Notes under the pieces: generated by a model
What the model saw: only the letters and a program-made list of their open reading frames with translations
Told to the model about the DNA's origin: nothing
Database searches by the model: none
NCBI GenBank assembly: GCA_950295325.1
Contig: OX485804.1
Coordinates: 65,132,533-65,192,532 of the forward strand
Origin: Polytrichum commune
Taxonomy: Eukaryota; Streptophyta; Polytrichopsida; Polytrichales; Polytrichaceae
Length of the DNA stretch: 60,000 bases
Reading direction: 5' to 3'
Made by a program: the position numbers and the translations under genes
Shown here: piece by piece, positions 1-12,466 of the stretch
How positions within the stretch are numbered: position 1 is the stretch's first letter
How the letters are laid out: each line of letters starts with the position of its first letter

Positions 1-1556
1 AATTCATTGTTATTCATATATAAAAACTATAATATACTTATAGCTCCTTGTGCATTTACAAAATCCGTTAATACCAACTTCCCATCTGTAAGTACGGTGA
101 ACTTACAAATTAAATATTGAGTCACTTCAAGAACTACATGTTGACTTAATACATGTTGATATGTGATTTGGTGTGCCTTTAAAAACACATACGGAAAATA
201 CATATATGTATAAGAAATTGGACAATGTGATGACGATATGACACTCATGTGTGTTTGAAAGATTGAGCCTGGAGTCCACTTCTTTTAAACACATGTTTCC
301 TTGGTGCTACATAATAAAACCATCACTCCTTGTGCATTTACAAAATAGTCAACTTAGCAAATCAACCAAATCAACTAAATTCATTTAATCAATGCACTCA
401 ACTTAATCAAGTACCAACTTACCATCCGTCCAAGTACATCAAGTATCAACTTCCAACCTCTAGATTAGTCACATCAAGAATCACTTAATACATGGTCTAA
501 GGGAATCTCTAATGTAATTCTCAAAGACATAATTACTTAGCTACATAGTCTAATGGAATTGCACTCGGTAAAGGGGTGAAAAGCGCATGGTTTTATTGAT
601 TGTAATCCCCCTTGCATATCTCTCACATATGCATGGAGGTTCAACATGATCAATTTGCTTCATGTCCAAGCTCAAGAGATTCAAGCATGATTAAGGTTAG
701 GCATCCAGAGTCCATTTAACCACTCACTAGGGTCATGTAATGCCAATATGGATGACATCTGTATTTTTCAGGCGAACAAAGGTAAGGTTTATGTGATGGC
801 GGCTTGTGATTGATTACCCTCATAAGAGTTTTGACAATTATCATAGCCAAGCATTAGCATTGTAGATGAGCAGTTATGAGTTAATCTATAAATCGACTAT
901 GTGTTACCCTAACTTTACTGCTTTGAAATTTGTAGCAATTTCCATATTCATGAAATTTTTATTTTTTGCATCCTCCTTAGAATTTGTTTCTCTTTGCAAG
1001 AAAAACAAGTCCCTGCTATTACTCATCCTCAACGGATGCAAGCTCTCTTATTTTATTGGTTATAGATGCCTCAACCTTAGTGGCTTCTCTTGCACATACA
1101 ACTAGATTGCAAATGAATAAGCGCAAATGTAGATGTAGATGCAAGATGAGTGGGGAGAACTTTACTTTCCATCAGATGCTTTAGGGGTTATGTCCACTAG
1201 GTAAGTATCTTGCATTGCATGCACTCAACCACAAATAGATAATAATGTTGATTATTTTGCGCTAAATGATTTTTCCATGGAGAATGGCAAACATAATATT
1301 GCTAAGGGTCAAGTCATAGGGACCTGTCCAACCCTTCCACCCACCAAGGAAAATATGGGTGATGTCATTGTAAAAACATGGGTGACATCACCCATTTCTG
1401 CACAATGCACCTCCATGTGGAGCAACCCATTCACCCATTCATTCTTCACACCCTTATCTCTCCTCCCACATATTGAGGCGAGTTCATGGGGTAGGCAAGT
1501 ACCCACAAGTGCTATGTGAAAGGAGAATGTTCCTCCCCCATGACCAAAGGGTAGGT
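1..1556. other. Intergenic, no gene recognised
   Basis: AT-rich DNA with stop codons in all frames. No reading frame shows a recognisable domain or exon-like continuity. Short overlapping frames around 1.3-1.6 kb on both strands look like chance openings in a locally GC-richer patch. Confidence 0.6.
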
Positions 1557-1776
1557 ACATTGATTATCCCAATCAGTGGGTGTTACTCTTCGGAGTTACA
1601 TAATGCAATAACATCTTACTCAGGAGTTCAATTTCTACTAACGAAAGTTCAATAGGTAGTTCGGACATTACAAAACATAAATGATTTTCCTTGGTAAAAT
1701 ATCACATTCTTGTTTAATAGTTATAGCACTACATGACTATGAATAGTAACACATACTAATTGGGATAATCAATGTA
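1557..1776. mobile_element. MITE, GGGATAATC family, copy 1
   Basis: About 220 bp bounded by terminal inverted repeats. The left end reads TACATTGATTATCCCAAT and the right end is its complement, ATTGGGATAATCAATGTA, followed inward on both sides by a GTGTTACT/AGTAACAC match. The interior is non-coding and resembles the copy at 46168-46388 (shared stretches around TAACATCTTACTC, GAGTTC, ACTAACGAA and GTTCGGACAT). The target duplication is not clear, so the superfamily is not assigned. Confidence 0.75.
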
Positions 1777-2274
1777 GTTATTATTGGGATCATCCATTCA
1801 AGCTTGCCCATTCTTAGGTCCCTACAATTATGGGGTGGGTACCAAGGGGGGTCAACTTATCCTTGTTTTTGGATGCGTACAAGCTGGACGGGTCCATGGG
1901 ACTGTCCCATTAATGGATGGGACCCCTTTCTTTCAAAAAATATTATTTAAAGAATAGAAAAGAAAAGGACAGCTACATGTGGCATGACCGTAAGACTAAT
2001 ACGTCCAAGGGATGTGAATAAACATGTTGTGATTCTCAAAAGGTCTAAATGTTAGGTTGCTCCCCATGCAGCATGGCATCGCTTTTATTTGGAGGGGTGA
2101 GCGAGCATGAAGCTTACCAATGTTATGCACAATTTGCTACTTACGGATATTTTATGTCTTCAAAAGGTCTTATGAAATTGATTAATTTGTAGTTATTGGG
2201 CCCCACACAAAACTTAAAATATCTTTCAAAGGGCATTAAAAGAAAAGGCCTCTTCAAGGTGCAATTTATTAAAT

Positions 2275-2673
2275 TACATTGATTATCCTAATTAGTGCTT
2301 GTGGTACTAATTCCCAAAACTTGCACTATTTTGCAAAGTCCCAAAACTAGTGAGGACTAAACTTATTATTGAGTGATACTAAATTCATGAATACATGCTC
2401 ATTCACCATATATTTCGAGTATATTAGTGCATACTCTATTGTGTTTGTAGAGTGCTATATATATATATATAGAATAATGCCAGGATATATAGTGCCAATA
2501 CTTGTAAATCATGTTGCTATTAAAAGTATTTTCAATGAATAGTGCCAGGATGAACAGCGCTTCCTAGATCTTTGGTGGCACTATTTCATAGCATAAAGAA
2601 ATTTAGTATCACCTTCACTAATTTCCCACACACACTATTATCCCTCCCTCATTAATTGGGATAATCGGTGTAG
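2275..2673. mobile_element. MITE, GGGATAATC family, longer copy
   Basis: The left end reads TACATTGATTATCCTAATTA and the right end TTAATTGGGATAATCGGTGT, an inverted match to each other and to the elements at 1557-1776 and 46168-46388. At about 400 bp it is nearly twice as long as the other two, and its interior differs (it contains a short AT run and repeated AATAGTGCCAGGAT-like words). It may be another subfamily or carry an insertion. Confidence 0.6.
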
Positions 2674-3669
2674 TATTCATTGCTCTGCTTGACAAAATGA
2701 GCTTAAGGGATTGGTAACACCTGTACACATACTAGAAGATGTAATTTGGCTGACTTTAATGTTTTAGGTTGTCACCAGAGTGATTCTGTACATGAAACTC
2801 AATTGATAAAATAAACCAACACAATTTCTTTTTCTCCACCAGCATGTTCGAAATAGAACTGTATACATTGAATCTTGTTCAAGTTGTTGACTGTATGCAC
2901 AAGAGCATTGCCACAAATCACCAAAGATATCTGAAGGCATGGAATGTGAAAAGGAAAGAGGAGCCAGAGCTATAGTTGGTTCTGATTGCTAGTATTGAAC
3001 AAACTGATAAAGTCTTCCTGATGATGCATGCTCACAATCCAAACTCCCATACAACCCTACAACTGGTCAGTTCTACCGCCAAGAATGCAATTAAGTGGAG
3101 AACCACTTGCACTCAGCCAGCTTCTCATTTTCTTAGATCCTTTGCAAGGACTTCCAAAGTTGCATCATGTGGTTTGGTGTGCCGCTCCCAGGTTTTCCCA
3201 ACATGAAACAGGTCACAATGATGGATCCGTATCATACTGACAAATTTTAGTGCAGTTCTCTGTATTCAAGAATCATCATCATGTGTGTCCACCATTCGCT
3301 GCATTTACACAGGAACAACAAAGAAATGGTTTGAGTGTCTTTTGGAGAATCCTATTCGATGCACAAAAATGCTCAAACACATAATATTTGACATCTGCTA
3401 TTTGGAAACACAAGTGAGGTATTCTCATATTCTCAACAGTAATTTCAGTCTCATGCAAACAAACATGCCACAGTGACTGCCCCCTTCACCACAGATGAGG
3501 CGAGGCCAGCATCCTCTCCCATTAACCTATGCTCACAATACGATGTGGTGTACAAAACAATATATTGAAAGCCCATAAAGTGGGCCCAATAAAAAGTAAT
3601 AGCCCTTCATCTCAAGCAACTGTAAGAACACATTTTACCAGCTCCCCCAGTGCCAAAACCAATCAAAAG
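2674..3669. other. Intergenic / downstream flank of TITAN-like gene
   Basis: No recognisable protein. This stretch lies 3' of the minus-strand TITAN-like gene and may hold its last small coding exon and 3' untranslated region. Short frames at 2.98-3.77 kb show no domain. Confidence 0.4.
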
Positions 3670-3726
3670 CTAAAGACAACAAACAGTGGGAAGATATGGT
3701 GGTGTAAGGGTTATCCTCAAACTTAC

Positions 3727-6708
3727 TTGTCGCTTGCTTACGTAAGGCTGAAATTTGACAGTATTTTCTGATGAATTTGCAACCCCCTTTCCCAGAGGAC
3801 GTCCCAATCTTTTGGCTTCCTTTCTTCTTTCTGCCTCATATTCTTTGCGAGTGTCATGGCGAGAACCACTTTGCCAAACACGACCGAAGTTAGGCAGCCA
3901 AGTTGCATCACTTTCTGGACCCACCTCTATTGTTTCTCCTCTCTTTTCGCGTTCAATTTCTGCTCTACGCATTTCAGCCCAAGCAGCTCCAACCCGGTTT
4001 GGAGGCCTCAGTTTTGCAAGCTTTCTTTCTTGCGTCCAGGACAATGGTTGCTTCGGTTTATATTCCACACTTGGTTCACCAACAAATAGCTTTCTGTCAT
4101 CACTAGGTCCCAGCCACGGAGGAGTCGCTCCTGAATGTACATTACCCTCTCCAGGAAGCAATGGAGGGCAGACTATGGAGGCCAGATCTGTACCATATCA
4201 AAAACATCACAATTTTTGTTTGCACAAATAACTCTATGTAGTTGTCAAAAGATGTACATGTCAGCATTACAGTTGCCACCTCTGCCACATTAGAAAGTCA
4301 CAGTCCTTTATTTCATTCACTTTGTACAATGTGCAAGCTACTAACAGCTTGTAGAAATCCATCCTTACCTTGACCAGCAGCTACCACTGTGAATTGTGCC
4401 GGTGTTGTGTTTGGCAGCAATGACACAGAATTCTGTGCGCTGCCATGCCTATCGATAGGTAACCAGCCTCCTCTTGTAACCTGTTAAAACCGGATCAGAA
4501 TCAAGAGCAGAACTCTGAAGGACTATGAATCTGAAGCACTTGATGAGGAAGGAACTGAATAATTCATGAAATCAAACCACTTGGAATCTCCATGCTGTGA
4601 TGAAAGAAGACTGAAGATTCAGCCAGCAGATAGACATATCCAAAGCAGAACACTCACTTGAATCTCAACAGCATTGCCACCTGTTGCTAGGCCACTCGCC
4701 TCTGAGCTCTCTGAAAAACTACCATGTGACATACTGGTCGTTGCTTCTGTGAAGATGCAGTATTCATGAGACCATGGAGCTCAATAAACATGTCATTCAT
4801 GCAAAATTAATTTAAGGTCGCTAGCTTTCAGAATCAGCCAATAAATTTTTTAAATTATTCATTGCAACATTCAGCTCAAACAACACTCATCTTGAATTTA
4901 ACGTATGAACAATGAATAGCATTGCTGTCTTGCGTTATTGTATCTCACAAGTCTAAAATTTCACAAGGCAGTAAGAAACTGAAAGCTAGAGAAGTCTAAG
5001 TCCACTGAAACCATGCCCAATTTTGGACAGGTAGCCATGCATGTAGAGAGAGGGAAGTCCACCAGTTAGCATTAATTTCATGCAACCGAGAGCCTTATAG
5101 CAGAGAGTGTCCACAATTGTGTTTGTCAAAAGTGTCCACCCAGAAATGAAGATGGTCCAAGAAAAAGAAGACAAGGCAAGCTCAGAAGGCTCAAAAATCT
5201 CCTGAAACTTTCATACACCCAAAAAAAATTATGAGAACCACATATGAAAAATGCAAACCACTCCAATACATCTGCAACTCGACAAGACATACCTATACCA
5301 GAGCTTGACTGTGCTGCAAAGTCTGCAATAAGTCTGTCTTCCATACTGCTCCCAACCACACCATGCCACCCATTTGTGGTGACATGTGTTGACTCCATCG
5401 CTCCCAACCTTGACAACCAAGGCTGATCCCCCATTGTAGTCGCCACAGCCCCATTATAGGCAAACACTGTTTTCTGGGAGCTTCCAAGCGTAAGGACTGA
5501 TAAAGGCTGAACATCATTAATGGTAGCAACATGTGAAACAGAATGCCTAAACCCTAAACCCATATGGGACCTGCCATCATATTGGGAGGTATCAGAGTGG
5601 ATATTATTTGTTCCAGAGGAATCCATGCCACTTGTCTTCGGTACTGATGCTGTCAACGCATCACAAGCCTCCTTCCACTGTGAACAAGAAAACCAATCTT
5701 TACAATGAGTATATGGTAAGGAGTCGTTTCAAATTAATGCCCACAATCCCAATGGTGTCGCGGCCATTTAGGGCAAAGAGGAGAAGATATTCGTCATGTA
5801 TTCAAATATGAAGAACGTCAAAGTCTTATTTGCCACTTTCACCATGAAAGCCTACCTACACAGGAGATTATGCCTCTACTGTGTCCAGGATATTTCATAC
5901 CTTCAACAGATCCTCTTTGGATATAATATAACGATTTCTCTCCGCAGCATCGGCCCCCTGCTCTACCCAGAAGCTCTTCACGCTTGTAATGTGCGTTGAA
6001 CTTCCAAGATGCCGAATGGCACTTTCACTACTCAACGTTGAGACACTGAATTAGGATTCAAGAAATTCCAACAAATAGGGCATTAAATACACAGGATGAA
6101 ACTACTTGGAAGAAGCAACAGGCGCTTGATCACGACTCTAAAGTCCTCAACGTCATATCTCCAAGCTCTTCGGACTGAAGCTGAAGACATCAATCCAGCA
6201 CAATTGCCGAATTGTTCTACGACCTGACAACCGGGCACAATTATTCAGAACCCTAACACCAACGGACCGAACGATCTATGGAAACAACAACCACCAAATT
6301 TCATATTTGCGTTTCTTCCCGTCAGCTTTTGCAGCACATGGAAGAAGCAACATCTATACATCTGAGCAAACAACATTGTAGCATCAGGTGAATCACATTC
6401 GTGATCACTTGATTATTAAAGTTAAAAAACAAAATAAAACGTCTACCACCTGATCACACGTACCGAACGTACAAACTCCCTCTCTCGTCAATGTCCTGAT
6501 CGCAAAATGAGCACCAAAATTTTTCGCGACGCCGCTCTTCGTCCTGCAATCGAACCGCCTCCGTAAGATGTAATCGAACATTTTGAATCTTCTTTCTAGC
6601 CTTGCTGAGAAACTCCGCCAAATTCTGCTTGTGTTTGACACCATACTTGTGGCCTTTTCCCTTGTCATGGTTTTGCCGACAGACTCGGCAGAACATAAAC
6701 TGCTTCAT
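3727..6708 (-). CDS. TTL: TITAN-like / CENATAC-type zinc-finger protein (6+ exons)
   Basis: Related to Arabidopsis TITAN-like and animal CENATAC (CCDC84), nuclear proteins tied to minor (U12-type) splicing. Reconstructed exons, 5' to 3' on the minus strand: 6708-6464, 6045-5901, 5677-5293, 4746-4658, 4480-4369, 4187-3727; all boundaries are GT/AG and phases agree, giving 479 codons. The start is the ATG at 6708. The N-terminus shows a CRVC-x-x-NH-x9-H zinc finger (FCRVCRQNHDKGKGHKYG) and a second FWCSFCD...AIRHLGSSTH finger completed across introns 1 and 2. The C-terminal exon has the family signature NVHSGATPPWL, then PPNRVGAAW, then WLPNFGRVWQSG, then FQPYVSKR. After SKRQ a strong donor (GTAAGT) suggests one further short exon that I could not place; without splicing the frame would stop at 3670. 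The middle (about residues 131-260) is low in recognisable structure. Confidence 0.85.
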
Positions 6709-6784
6709 AATCTGTCAACTCTCGGCCACCATCATCACTTTACTGAACCTCGTCACACCCTCTTGAGATTCTCCAGGATGCCAC

Positions 6785-6793
6785 AAACCCTAA
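6785..6793 (+). promoter_or_regulatory. Telo-box (AAACCCTAA) upstream of TITAN-like start
   Basis: AAACCCTAA lies about 77 bp upstream of the TITAN-like start codon, in its leader or proximal promoter. Telo-boxes are common near transcription starts of plant housekeeping genes. A 9-bp match can arise by chance, so this is only suggestive. Confidence 0.35.
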
Positions 6794-6849
6794 TTTCACC
6801 CGCGCATCAAGAAACGCTCTGTGCAACAACATCGTCGTCGTCAACGTAG

Positions 6850-9800
6850 TTGATTAAGATCTATCTGCATGATATAACATGCTCCATAGCCCATGTCAAT
6901 TGATAATTCGTTGAAAATCTTTGGCTCTCGGATTGCCTGTGCAACAAAAGAACGCTTGCTGCAAATTTATGATTCTAAAAAAAAATGAGATCGAGATGTG
7001 ATCATGAACAGAAAGAAGTGGTTTTCGATCCTTGTAAAATTGAGCATAAGCCGCCTACGGATTAAAATCCACTTTCAGGATCCTCAAAAGAGCAACTTCC
7101 TACTTTTCAATTGTCCTCCTTTACAATGATTCGGAGCTTCTCCGAACCGGGTCGCCCGCCAAAGAGCCGGGCGGGGTGGGCTGCTATATACCCGGGCGTG
7201 TCTATCGTCATCAGGCCGGTTATCATAACGGGTATTGTATTTTGCCATGTCAAATCTTGCTGATGTGTCGCTTCTTCATTGGAGCACGATGAACATAGAC
7301 TGTAGCAAACGGTCCTCACAACATGGTAAGTACTATGTTCAATATTGTACATGTGTCTTCTTGCTACACGTTGTAGTAGGATTCTTCGTGTACAATATCT
7401 AGCACATAATGCATCCTAGGGTTTTGCGGCAATCACTAAATAGATGCAACAAACTAAGTTAAATGCGATATGATTTTGTATGCAAAAAGTACAAAGTTAC
7501 CAATACCCATTAATGATATCTTGTGTCAATTAAGCAAAGAAAAGAAAAATAAACAATTATCTTATCACTTACATGAATTTGAGTCCATTGGTTCTACTAT
7601 GATCAAGAGTCCTTTTGCTTCAAAGGTGGGGTATAATGCCTATCCTTGCAGTAGTAGGTTGGCTCATTATGGATAGTCGAGAAGAAGTCTATGGGCGATG
7701 AAAGCAGCTTCTGGCTTCTGGTGAGGCCACGTTGCATGTGCTTTCTCGACCGTCGGATTTGACAAATGTAACCCTCCTCCCCTGATCTCCTCCGTCCACT
7801 GTGTTATATGGTTTCGACAATTGGCCCTTATGTGGGCGGCTGTATAGGTTATTGTATGTTGTCTATTGTCTGTTAATGTGAGTTTCTTCATATCCTCAAT
7901 CCTTGTCACAATGCTAACATTTTGTATCACTACTGGCTTGGGCTCGTGTCGTATCAACATATTGCCTCAATGTTTTTTTTTGGCTGTGTGAGGCCATATT
8001 GCACCAAAAATGGTAAGGTGGTTCTTTATCCCCCTTTAGAACAAGAAATTAAAAAATATATAAAAAAACCCAACAAAGGAACATGGTTTGGTGGGTTAGT
8101 GCCAACCCCGCATCAAATGTCATGTATACAACTTGTGTTGTCTCCAAAACATCAAGTACGATAACTCTTCCCATATCTCCTGACTCTAGTTCTTAGCAAA
8201 AAAAATAAAAATAAAAAATGCACCCTAACACTAAATTTAAACTCGGATAAAACAAATAAAGAAACCAACCGAATGACATCTTTTTGTTGTGCATTGTGGA
8301 TTGTGCAACCAACATGCAGATACTCATACCAAACAAACCTTGTATTGCACCATTTAGAGAAATTAACATATTGATAGATTTGAAGTCACATATGATACAT
8401 AGTTGGTTTACTGCTATGGATTCACATGGAGGTTGTGACTATGAGCAAGGTGAAATGTCCCTCATTCACGCCAATTCTAGAGGTTGGTGCTCTCCCTCCC
8501 TCCCTCCCTCACTAATTGGGTTTAGCAAATTTGCAACGTGGTCTTTGTTTTTACTTTCACACCACCTCTAAATGATCTTAGTTCAACTCATGCAAGTTAC
8601 ACAATTATAAATTTCTGATGAAAACACCCCATTAAGCCCTCCCTTAGCCATGTCTCTAAAGCTTTTACTTCTTCAAGAGAAACCCAACCACCACACTAAT
8701 TTGAGAGAGATTCGCAATTATTTATTGGTAAGATGGGGGCAAAACTTAAAAGTTTAAACAAAAACATTGTGGTAGATGTGTAACATGCGGATATATTTTC
8801 TCTTTGTACCCACTTCCCATAGGATACGAACACACAATTAGTGCGAGATGATTAGCGAATCTTGCCCAAAGCCATATGTATCGTAATTGTCACAGCCCAT
8901 ATGAACAACACATTCATTATCATACTGCAAAGATTCTCATGTTTATTAAGTGGTCATATACATTATGTCCCCCTCAATCATGTTGACTACTAGACATTGA
9001 ATGGTTAACATATTATGAACACGTAGCCCAATCTTTTTACAAACACATGTCTTGTTGGTGTCCATTATTGGATACACAGCTAACTGCATACCACACAAAC
9101 ATAGGTGTTCAAATTATTGCTATGTTGTGGATTTAGGCACATCTACCTTACTCGTGTCACTATAAAATCTTATGCAAAATTTAGATTGTTGCAAATGTTT
9201 GAAGATTCCATACAGGTGTGTTGTGACATGTTTCTCGAACATAGTACGATGGTTTCAATGCATTGTGCAACTTATATATTAAAGGCTCCGCACTGCTCCA
9301 CCCGACCATTGGCAATATATCACTAAGGTAGTGGAACATAAAATTCAAACAATTTTGGTATGTTTATTAAGAATTGATGGGCTTGATTGAGTTTGAGAGG
9401 AATTTCAATTAATACAAATAGGTTGAATTTTGGACATTGAGAATTGAATACTCATAATTTTTGGACATTTTAATATTTATTATTATTGAATCATTAACAA
9501 GTAATAACATTTGAAAAGAGTTTAAAAAGGTTGGTGGATACACTTGTGATACAAAATTTACATGTTGTTGTATGGTGTATAGACCTTAAACGCATAGAAT
9601 ACGAAAATATCATTCAATACTCATACCCTACTAGTATCCACATATGTGAAATTATCTTTATAGTTCCCTAAATGGTATTAAAATAAAGACAATACCAAAC
9701 CCAATATTGACACATAAGTGTTTGACATCCCAATGCGGGACAGTATGTTAAATCCTTGAAACACTACCTATATGAGTTAGAACTAACATCCTAGATGTAT

Positions 9801-10003
9801 TGTAAATTATGACTTGAAGACTTGATTTAGAGTTGGCTATACATAATAGATTTATGAAGAACGAGTTTTTGATTATGTTTGTGTTGTTGTAATAGGGACG
9901 CAATGTTGTCATTGATCATCACCAAATCAATCTAGATACATTTTCTTTCAAAATATGCCCATCATTTTAACAGTGATTGAGATAACTTGGACTTTGGTTT
10001 GAT

Positions 10004-10054
<51 letters not shown>

Positions 10055-11589
10055 TTTTCAAACTACGCCTTTCACAACTATTATTGTGGGTTGAAAGTTA
10101 GTGTGGTTAGAATATACCATGGCTCACTATATTTTGTGTGGGGGTCGGAATAAGGGTGACTGATAAAGTATTTTAATATTACTCAAACATAAAATAAAGC
10201 ATTATAAACAAAATATCGATGTTATATTTTCAACCCATAATATTTCATCATTTGTAAAACATATTCATTGATCCTATGTTCTTAGTTTTGGACATATGAT
10301 ATCATGGACTCAAAAATGGCGTGGGTTGAGAAACTTTACACTGGCCAAAATTCTTGTGTGTAGCCGGAGTATAATTTAAACCACCTTGTGGTGAAGTAGG
10401 TAAGTACCAAAATTGATTTGAAAGGGCCTAAACCCGTGGTCAAAATCCATAGATAAACACTAAATTTAAAGAGAGATCACCCTTGCACATAGAGTTAAGA
10501 TCGTTTGTAAACCGAGGCATGCTTATAGAACTAAGCTATGGATCAAGTTTTACTGACTCGTGTTGGAGGTGGCCCTAACTTCAAACATATGTCATTTTTT
10601 TTTCTGTTAACCTTAAACATCACGAGCGACCACAAAGCAGTCAATTTATGGTCAAAGGGCCAAATCATCAATTTCAAAACCTCTATTGGAGACACTTGTT
10701 TAACAAGATGTTTAAGTAAGATTACAATGCACTGTTTGAACATTAGGATCAAGCAAAAGATCTAACCTATATGTTCTACACCGTTGAGAATATATGAAAT
10801 TTGAGTGCTCAAAATGCAAACCAAATTCCAGGGACACTTCAATCATGAGCCTCTCATAACTTCTTCCTTCTTTGAACCTTCTTACCTACTAATGAATTCG
10901 TACTATCCCTACCACAAACAAAACTTTGAATGAAACTTTATGCTTATCATATGCTTATTTCCAATTATATATTTCCCCATTTAAAAATCATAATTAATCC
11001 AAATATGTTCCAATCACATTGAAATCAATATAGACCATTACCTATTTATGGAGGATTTTACTTTAGAATTCGCTCTCCATCAAGTAACCGAAATGTACTC
11101 AAACACAGTGCTTTGACTCTTGGGAAATAAGCTCATGCATTTACGGGCTAATCGAGATTACCACATGGTAAAATAGGTAAAAGTGCGATAGTAATTATAG
11201 ACACACTTATTTACCTTCTTTCTTAACTTTCTTACTTACTTATGTATTAGCCCTGCGAGACATAGGATTCCTTGAGCTTTCGGGATTGTGGTACTTCCGT
11301 ACCTTATCCATCGACACGAATCATTCCCCATTGATGGATGGGATGGGATGGGAGTGGTGGGACCCGTCGGGACCATGGTGGGCCCCGTCCTCCTGCCCTC
11401 CCAATTCCTTCCGATGATTGTCATTGGACAAGTGCGGCCTCTCAAATGTGTCATGATTCCGCCCCTTCGGTCTTGGTACGGGTCCACCCCCCTCGTCAAT
11501 GGTACGGCGCCTATGACCGTGTGGTCAAACCCCGGTTGCCGACACACTTTGGACCCAACTTCGCCATTTTTGGCATGCTTGCACTTAAG
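6850..11589. other. Gene-poor intergenic stretch
   Basis: Nearly 5 kb without a supportable gene. Small frames do not resemble any family and do not join into exons. A GC-richer patch near 7.13-7.2 kb and a CCCTCCCT run near 8.49-8.51 kb are the only compositional features besides the CT microsatellite. Confidence 0.55.
10005..10051 (+). repeat. (CT)n microsatellite
   Basis: An uninterrupted run of about 23 CT units. It lies in intergenic DNA far from any recognised gene. Confidence 0.97.
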
Positions 11590-12466
11590 TACACTAAGGG
11601 AGGGCCACTTCACACACGAGCCAAGAGCCGTGACCATGAAATTGTGAGAGCCCAAAAGAACGTGTCCAAAGGCCGTCCCCCAAGACACGTCCGAAATCAT
11701 GTAGTGTGGTCACGGACCCTCGAGTGTAGTGTGAAGTCATATGTGACCGGGCCCTCAATCAAATGTTATTTCAATGAATATTTATTCATGCGGGCCCTCG
11801 CACATGATAAAATAGAATAAAGCAATGGTTGTGAGTGTTCGGAACGCCATGGTCTCCCGGTTTTGTATTAGGCCTACCTCCAAGAGGTGGTTATCGAAAA
11901 TAATCCAAGTGACCATGAAACATGATCCATTTGATGCCATGTAGGAATCCATGTAGACTTTACATCCATCTTGCATTCACATACTCCGTTGGTCCCCCAA
12001 ACGTAGTGTGAAGCGAACTTGGGCCAACTCCACCTTTTCCACCAATGAGAGTGCTTGGAGTGTAATGGTCACGGGCTCTCAGTCTCATGTGTGAAGTGGC
12101 CCTAAATAATGTATTTAGTGTCACCAATTCTTTTTGTCTCACTTAATATTAATTGTAAACCGCCCATGTAGTATCACCAACACCAAATGTAAAACCTGCC
12201 ATTATTTGTTATTCCTTGCAAAACAAAATTTAGACATTATAGATTTACAAAATTGTAATTTTTGTCACTTACTAAGTGATATTTCATCCAACTTTTAATC
12301 ATCCGTGATAATTATTCATTATAAAAATGTTAGGATGCAAAATATACTAAACTAAAAGTAAGTCGGGATGGTCATACTTGTATCCTTACACAATAAAAGA
12401 TGCCATTAGAAAAGTTATCACGATGACATAAAATGCCATATGACACTAAATAGAATATTTAGTGTA
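11590..12466. mobile_element. Palindromic-end MITE (type A) split by a nested element
   Basis: The left tip TACACTAA (11590-11597) and the body 12106-12466 belong to one MITE, interrupted by the element at 11598-12102. The rest of the left end (TATTTAGTGTCACC) resumes directly after the insert. The right end is TGACACTAAATAG...TATTTAGTGTA. The body matches the type A copy at 50865-51238: both have AATTGTAAACCGC-like, TTTACA...TTGCAATT- or TTGTAATT-like and ATCATCCGTGA/ATCATCCATGA-like blocks in the same order. Without the insert the element is about 370 bp, the same size as the other copy. Confidence 0.8.
11598..12102. mobile_element. PIF/Harbinger-like MITE nested in another MITE
   Basis: A 505-bp non-coding element. 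Its left end contains GGGCCACTTCACACACGAG and its right end is CTCATGTGTGAAGTGGCCC, flanked by a perfect 3-bp duplication TAA (11595-11597 and 12103-12105). A TAA/TTA target and GG-starting inverted ends are hallmarks of PIF/Harbinger elements. An inverted, clearly related copy is at 15754-16240. Open frames inside it (for example 11338-11820) are shadows. Confidence 0.85.

Noticed and set aside
11236-11820. Overlapping frames of 119-160 codons on both strands
   Set aside because: They cover a locally GC-rich patch and the left part of a MITE; all three frames are open by composition and none looks like a protein.
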